A stretch of DNA of 7,931 bases from JARRRL01 sp037380725 (GTDB lineage: Bacteria > Pseudomonadota > Gammaproteobacteria > Pseudomonadales > JANQJO01): contig JARRRL010000105.1 of the NCBI GenBank assembly GCA_037380725.1, positions 1 through 7,931 on the forward strand, written 5' to 3'. Both the position numbers and the translations under genes were made by a program. Below the pieces are notes generated by a model, which saw only the letters and a program-made list of their open reading frames with translations, searched no databases and had not been told where the DNA came from. Positions 5,953-7,931 of the stretch are shown here, piece after piece (within the stretch, counting starts at the first letter, position 1; each line of letters begins with the position of its first letter).

Positions 5953-6021
5953 CTACCTTAACAAAACGAAGAAGATAACGCTGAACGCATCAACAAACAC
6001 TTTCTCCGTGATGGATTCCAT
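5953..6021 (-). other. Possible 22-codon leader ORF upstream of rplT
   Basis: ATG at 6021 opens 22 codons ending in TAG at 5953, seven nt before the rplT ATG. The peptide begins MESITEKVF and ends FSVIFFVLLR, with four Phe codons (residues 9, 13, 17, 18). The last sense codons contain the AAGG used by rplT, so translation could be coupled. No Shine-Dalgarno precedes the ATG, and the ATG lies inside a dyad. ORFs of this length are common by chance, so support is weak. Confidence 0.2.
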
Positions 6022-6042
6022 CAGCAAGCCGAACACTTTTTC
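5996..6042 (-). repeat. Dyad flanked by direct repeats in the rplT leader
   Basis: A 15-nt perfect dyad, TGATGGA-T-TCCATCA (6009-6023), is flanked by AACACTTTCTC (5996-6006) and AACACTTTTTC (6032-6042), one mismatch apart, with a 36-bp period. In RNA the dyad can form a 6-bp stem with an AAU loop, starting 64 nt upstream of the rplT start. It may be a regulatory hairpin; binding by L20 is untested. Confidence 0.45.
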
Positions 6043-6083
6043 AAATCCGTATGTGTTCCGTTTGTGGGCCTTTGCAAAGCTTC

Positions 6084-6106
6084 AACTTAATTTTAAAAAT
6101 TGAGTT
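6084..6106. repeat. 23-bp AT-rich near-palindrome between rpmI and rplT
   Basis: AACTTAATTTT (6084-6094) and AAAATTGAGTT (6096-6106) are inverted copies with one mismatch around a central A. It lies just after the terminator-like hairpin in transcript sense. A 10-bp palindrome CTTTGCAAAG (6070-6079) is next to it. It could be a protein site or a second structured RNA element. Confidence 0.5.
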
Positions 6107-6110
6107 TTAC

Positions 6111-6134
6111 AAAAACAGAGAGCAGGCCCGCTGT
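6111..6134 (-). terminator. Terminator-like hairpin between rpmI and rplT
   Basis: In transcript sense ACAGCGGG (6134-6127), loop CCTG, and CTCTCTGT (6122-6115) form an 8-position stem with one C/U mismatch and one G-U pair, followed by TTTTG. The stem and U-tract are moderate, so termination may be partial. It lies 91 nt after the rpmI stop and 165 nt before rplT, where it could set the L35:L20 ratio or act as an attenuator. Confidence 0.35.
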
Positions 6135-6225
6135 ACTGACGTCTCAATATCGAATCATTCATGCAAGGGATCAGGCGACACACCATTCGATGCGGAGCCA
6201 GACACCATCACACCAGCAACACACC

Positions 6226-6420
6226 TCACAAATGCGGTAACATCAGTGACACGCGCGCCTTATCCGAATCGTGAACCGCCACTTTATCGCGCAGCTGACG
6301 AATACGTTTTGGTGATTTTTTTGTCAAAATATGATTCTTAAACGCTTGCTTACGCTTAAAGCCATTTGCTGTTTTCTTGAAACGCTTAGCGGCGCCTCGA
6401 ACTGACTTAATTTTAGGCAT
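6226..6420 (-). CDS. rpmI: 50S ribosomal protein L35
   Basis: The 64-aa basic protein is a component of the large ribosomal subunit. It matches L35 across its length: MPKIKSVRGAAKRFKKTANGFK, then HILTKKSPKRIRQLR, ending in LMLPHL. E. coli L35 has 65 residues. The ATG at 6420 follows a purine-rich GAGGAAGAGA stretch. infC ends 75 nt upstream. In E. coli the infC-rpmI spacer holds the L20 translational operator; I could not recognise that structure here by eye. Confidence 0.97.
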   Translation of the reverse strand: MPKIKSVRGAAKRFKKTANGFKRKQAFKNHILTKKSPKRIRQLRDKVAVHDSDKARVSLMLPHL

Positions 6421-6495
6421 AACTTATCTCTTCCTCATCAAAAACCTGTCGCACACGTGATCTCGCGCCACACAGCACAGAAAATCGCTGTTCAT

Positions 6496-7041
6496 TTACC
6501 GCCGTTTAGCGGGAGCCAAAACCATAATCACCTGCCGACCTTCCAGCTTTGGCTCCTGCTCAACCGTTGCTTCACCGTCTAAATCTCCTTGCATACGCCG
6601 GAGAATCTGCACACCAAGCTGGTGGTGAGCCATTTCACGCCCTTTAAAGCGTAAAGTCACTTTTGCTTTATCGCCCGCTTCCAGGAACCGCTTTACCGCG
6701 CGTAACTTAACTTGATAATCGTTATCCTCGGTATTCGGTCGAATTTTTACTTCTTTTACCTGAGACTGACGTTGCTTTTTGCGCGACTCAGTCCGTTTCT
6801 TCTTCTCTTCGAAGAGATGCTTTCCATAATTCATCAGCCGACAAACAGGGGGCTCAGCATCTGGCGCGATCTCCACCAAGTCAAGCGTCTCTCGTTTGGC
6901 TGCATCCAAGGCTTCCGCGATTGGCACAATGCCAACCTGAGCACCATCTTCTGCAATCAATCTGACCTGTTCATGGGTAATTTCAGAATTGAGCTTATTA
7001 CGGCCCGCACCGAAGCTTTTCTTTTTTCCACCTTGCTTAAT
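6496..7041 (-). CDS. infC: Translation initiation factor IF3, AUU start
   Basis: The 181-aa product binds the 30S subunit, keeps it free of 50S and checks start codon-anticodon pairing. The N-terminal domain (about 17-80) includes VEIAPDAEPPVCRLMNYGK (56-74), and the C-terminal domain (about 94-181) includes VKEVKIRPNTEDNDYQVKLR and KVTLRFKGREMAHHQLG (127-143), ending EGRQVIMVLAPAKRR. The start is ATT at 7041: GGAGG lies 7 nt upstream, the first residues (M)KQGGKKK resemble the E. coli (M)KGGK start, and the length then fits E. coli's 180 aa. The frame runs back to a GTG at 7089, but that has no Shine-Dalgarno and adds 16 residues foreign to the family. AUU starts allow IF3 to repress its own translation. 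Confidence 0.96.
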   Translation of the reverse strand: MKQGGKKKSFGAGRNKLNSEITHEQVRLIAEDGAQVGIVPIAEALDAAKRETLDLVEIAPDAEPPVCRLMNYGKHLFEEKKKRTESRKKQRQSQVKEVKIRPNTEDNDYQVKLRAVKRFLEAGDKAKVTLRFKGREMAHHQLGVQILRRMQGDLDGEATVEQEPKLEGRQVIMVLAPAKRR

Positions 7042-7053
7042 AGCAGTGCCTCC
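7039..7053 (-). promoter_or_regulatory. infC ribosome binding site and AUU start codon
   Basis: GGAGG (7053-7049) is followed by the 7-nt spacer CACTGCT and then ATT (7041-7039). A strong Shine-Dalgarno at ideal spacing decides this start over the upstream GTG. In E. coli, IF3 discriminates against its own AUU start; the same negative feedback is inferred here. Confidence 0.85.
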
Positions 7054-7102
7054 ACTGTTTGTTTCTGTTGCACTCGTTTGATTTAGCACGACGCATACCA
7101 GC

Positions 7103-7221
7103 TCATCACCCGGACTTTTTCAACCAATCTAAACTGAAACCAGCTTAAACGTGAGCCCCTTCAAAGTGATGACTGCTCTTATCATCATACCCACTCTGCC
7201 AAACTTGGCCAGTGGTAAGTC
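7103..7221 (-). other. Structured infC leader
   Basis: The leader contains an imperfect stem-loop at 7171-7221: GACT/AGTC at the base (7218-7221 with 7171-7174), TACC-ACT/AGTGGGTA with one bulge, and GCCA/TGGC capped by AGTT. In addition TCATCAC (7172-7166) is exactly complementary to GTGATGA (7109-7103), a 7-bp long-range pair; the two share bases at 7171-7172, so they may partly compete at the base. The region sits between the infC promoter and the AUU start. Confidence 0.4.
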
Positions 7222-7254
7222 AAACAACTCATTCTAGATAGCCAAAAGCGCTGG

Positions 7255-7283
7255 ATTATACACCGCTTCTCATCCATTTTCAT
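7255..7283 (-). promoter_or_regulatory. Likely sigma70 promoter for infC
   Basis: A perfect TATAAT (7255-7260) lies 17 nt after ATGAAA (7278-7283, 4/6 to TTGACA), which overlaps the thrS stop codon. Transcription would start near 7248, giving an infC leader of about 207 nt. The position right at the end of thrS suggests that infC and downstream genes can be transcribed independently of thrS. Confidence 0.65.
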
Positions 7284-7931
7284 CCGTTCATCCGTCCCAA
7301 GCGAGCGGTTTCAGTACGCAAAAGCGTTTTGAACGCATCCAAGGTGTATTCACCCAGGTCGTCGCCTTCACGAGTCCGAACGGATACGGCTTGGCGCTCC
7401 GCCTCTTTGTCTCCAATCACCAACAGGAACGGAACACGCTGCAATGTGTGCTCGCGGATTTTAAAACCGATTTTTTCATTTCTCAAGTCCGATTCGACGC
7501 GATACCCACTGGTGAGCAGCGATTCGTGCATCGCACGGACCGCGTCCGCATGGCGATCGGTAATCCCCATAACAACCGCCTGAACTGGCGCCAACCACAC
7601 TGGAAAACGACCTTCATAGTGCTCAATCAACATGCCCACAAACCGCTCAAACGAACCCAAGATGGCTCGATGCAGCATAACCGGCGCTCGTCGCTGGCCA
7701 TCGCAGTCCACGTATTCAGCGGATAAGCGCTCTGGCATGGAAAAATCGACTTGTATCGTCCCACACTGCCAGACCCGCCCTAAGCAGTCTTTCAAGGAGA
7801 ACTCAATCTTTGGACCATAAAAAGCCCCTTCACCCGGCAACACATCCCACGTCAAACCTTTTGCTTCCAAGGCATCCGATAGCGCTTTCTCCGATTTATC
7901 CCAAATCTCATCACTACCAACACGCTGATCA
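7280..7931 (-). CDS. thrS: Threonyl-tRNA synthetase, C-terminal 216 residues (5' part outside the window)
   Basis: The frame is open from the window edge to TGA at 7280-7282, about one third of a protein usually near 640 aa. The enzyme charges tRNA-Thr in the cytoplasm. Visible parts are the end of the class II catalytic core: VGSDEIWDKSEKAL, GEGAFYGPKIEFSLKDCLGR, QCGTIQVDFSMPERLSAEYV and motif 3 in PVMLHRAILGSFERFVGML. These are followed by the anticodon-binding domain with FPVWLAPVQAVVMGITDRH, DLRNEKIGFKIREHTLQRVPFLLVIGDKE and VSVRTREGDDLG. All are very close to E. coli ThrRS. The C-terminus (TARLGRMNG) is intact. The TTG at 7870 is only an internal leucine codon. In E. coli infC follows within a few bases; here the gap is 238 nt. 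Confidence 0.97.
   Translation of the reverse strand, partial: DQRVGSDEIWDKSEKALSDALEAKGLTWDVLPGEGAFYGPKIEFSLKDCLGRVWQCGTIQVDFSMPERLSAEYVDCDGQRRAPVMLHRAILGSFERFVGMLIEHYEGRFPVWLAPVQAVVMGITDRHADAVRAMHESLLTSGYRVESDLRNEKIGFKIREHTLQRVPFLLVIGDKEAERQAVSVRTREGDDLGEYTLDAFKTLLRTETARLGRMNG

Noticed and set aside
6136..6225. Short minus-strand ORFs (17 and 26 codons) just after rpmI
   Set aside because: No convincing ribosome binding sites and no recognisable sequence.
7042..7089. GTG-initiated N-terminal extension of IF3
   Set aside because: No Shine-Dalgarno before the GTG, while the ATT at 7041 has GGAGG at 7 nt and gives the family's usual start and length.

Overview
The window reads as chromosomal DNA of a gammaproteobacterium-like organism (Betaproteobacteria share the gene order and cannot be excluded). 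Every supported gene lies on the minus strand, so the biological order runs from high to low coordinates: thrS (3' part) - infC - rpmI - rplT - pheS - pheT - ihfA - tRNA-Pro(GGG) - CBS-pair protein. This is the widely conserved translation cluster: threonyl-tRNA synthetase, initiation factor IF3, ribosomal proteins L35 and L20, both subunits of phenylalanyl-tRNA synthetase, and the alpha subunit of the nucleoid protein IHF. Gene content and order are conventional. No transposon, phage, CRISPR or defence gene was found.

Two start corrections matter. infC begins at an AUU codon (7041) seven bases after a GGAGG Shine-Dalgarno, the rare autoregulatory start known for IF3. ihfA (1738) and the CBS gene (754) begin at internal ATGs with good ribosome binding sites; the longer open frames upstream of them are non-coding.

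What is unusual is the non-coding DNA between the genes. The gaps are wide for this cluster: thrS-infC 238 nt, infC-rpmI 75, rpmI-rplT 280, rplT-pheS 238, pheS-pheT 57, pheT-ihfA 99, ihfA-tRNA 151, tRNA-CBS 447. Several hold apparent signals: a TATAAT promoter and a foldable leader before infC; a terminator-like hairpin, dyads and a Phe-containing 22-codon ORF before rplT; a clear intrinsic terminator before pheS with no Phe-rich leader peptide next to it; and a palindrome touching the ihfA ribosome binding site. The operon may therefore be divided into separately controlled units.

The left end (1-1200) is the least explained part. The 447-nt region upstream of the CBS gene holds five copies of the heptamer TTAAGCC with spacings near multiples of 21 bp, and a 13-bp near-perfect hairpin without a T-tract. 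The 322 nt downstream of the CBS gene hold no convincing complete gene, but carry a degenerate 11-bp tandem repeat, a 10-bp perfect tandem repeat, and a candidate minus-strand promoter that may serve a gene beyond the window edge. I found no clear undescribed multi-gene system; the candidates for novelty are these regulatory arrays and leaders.
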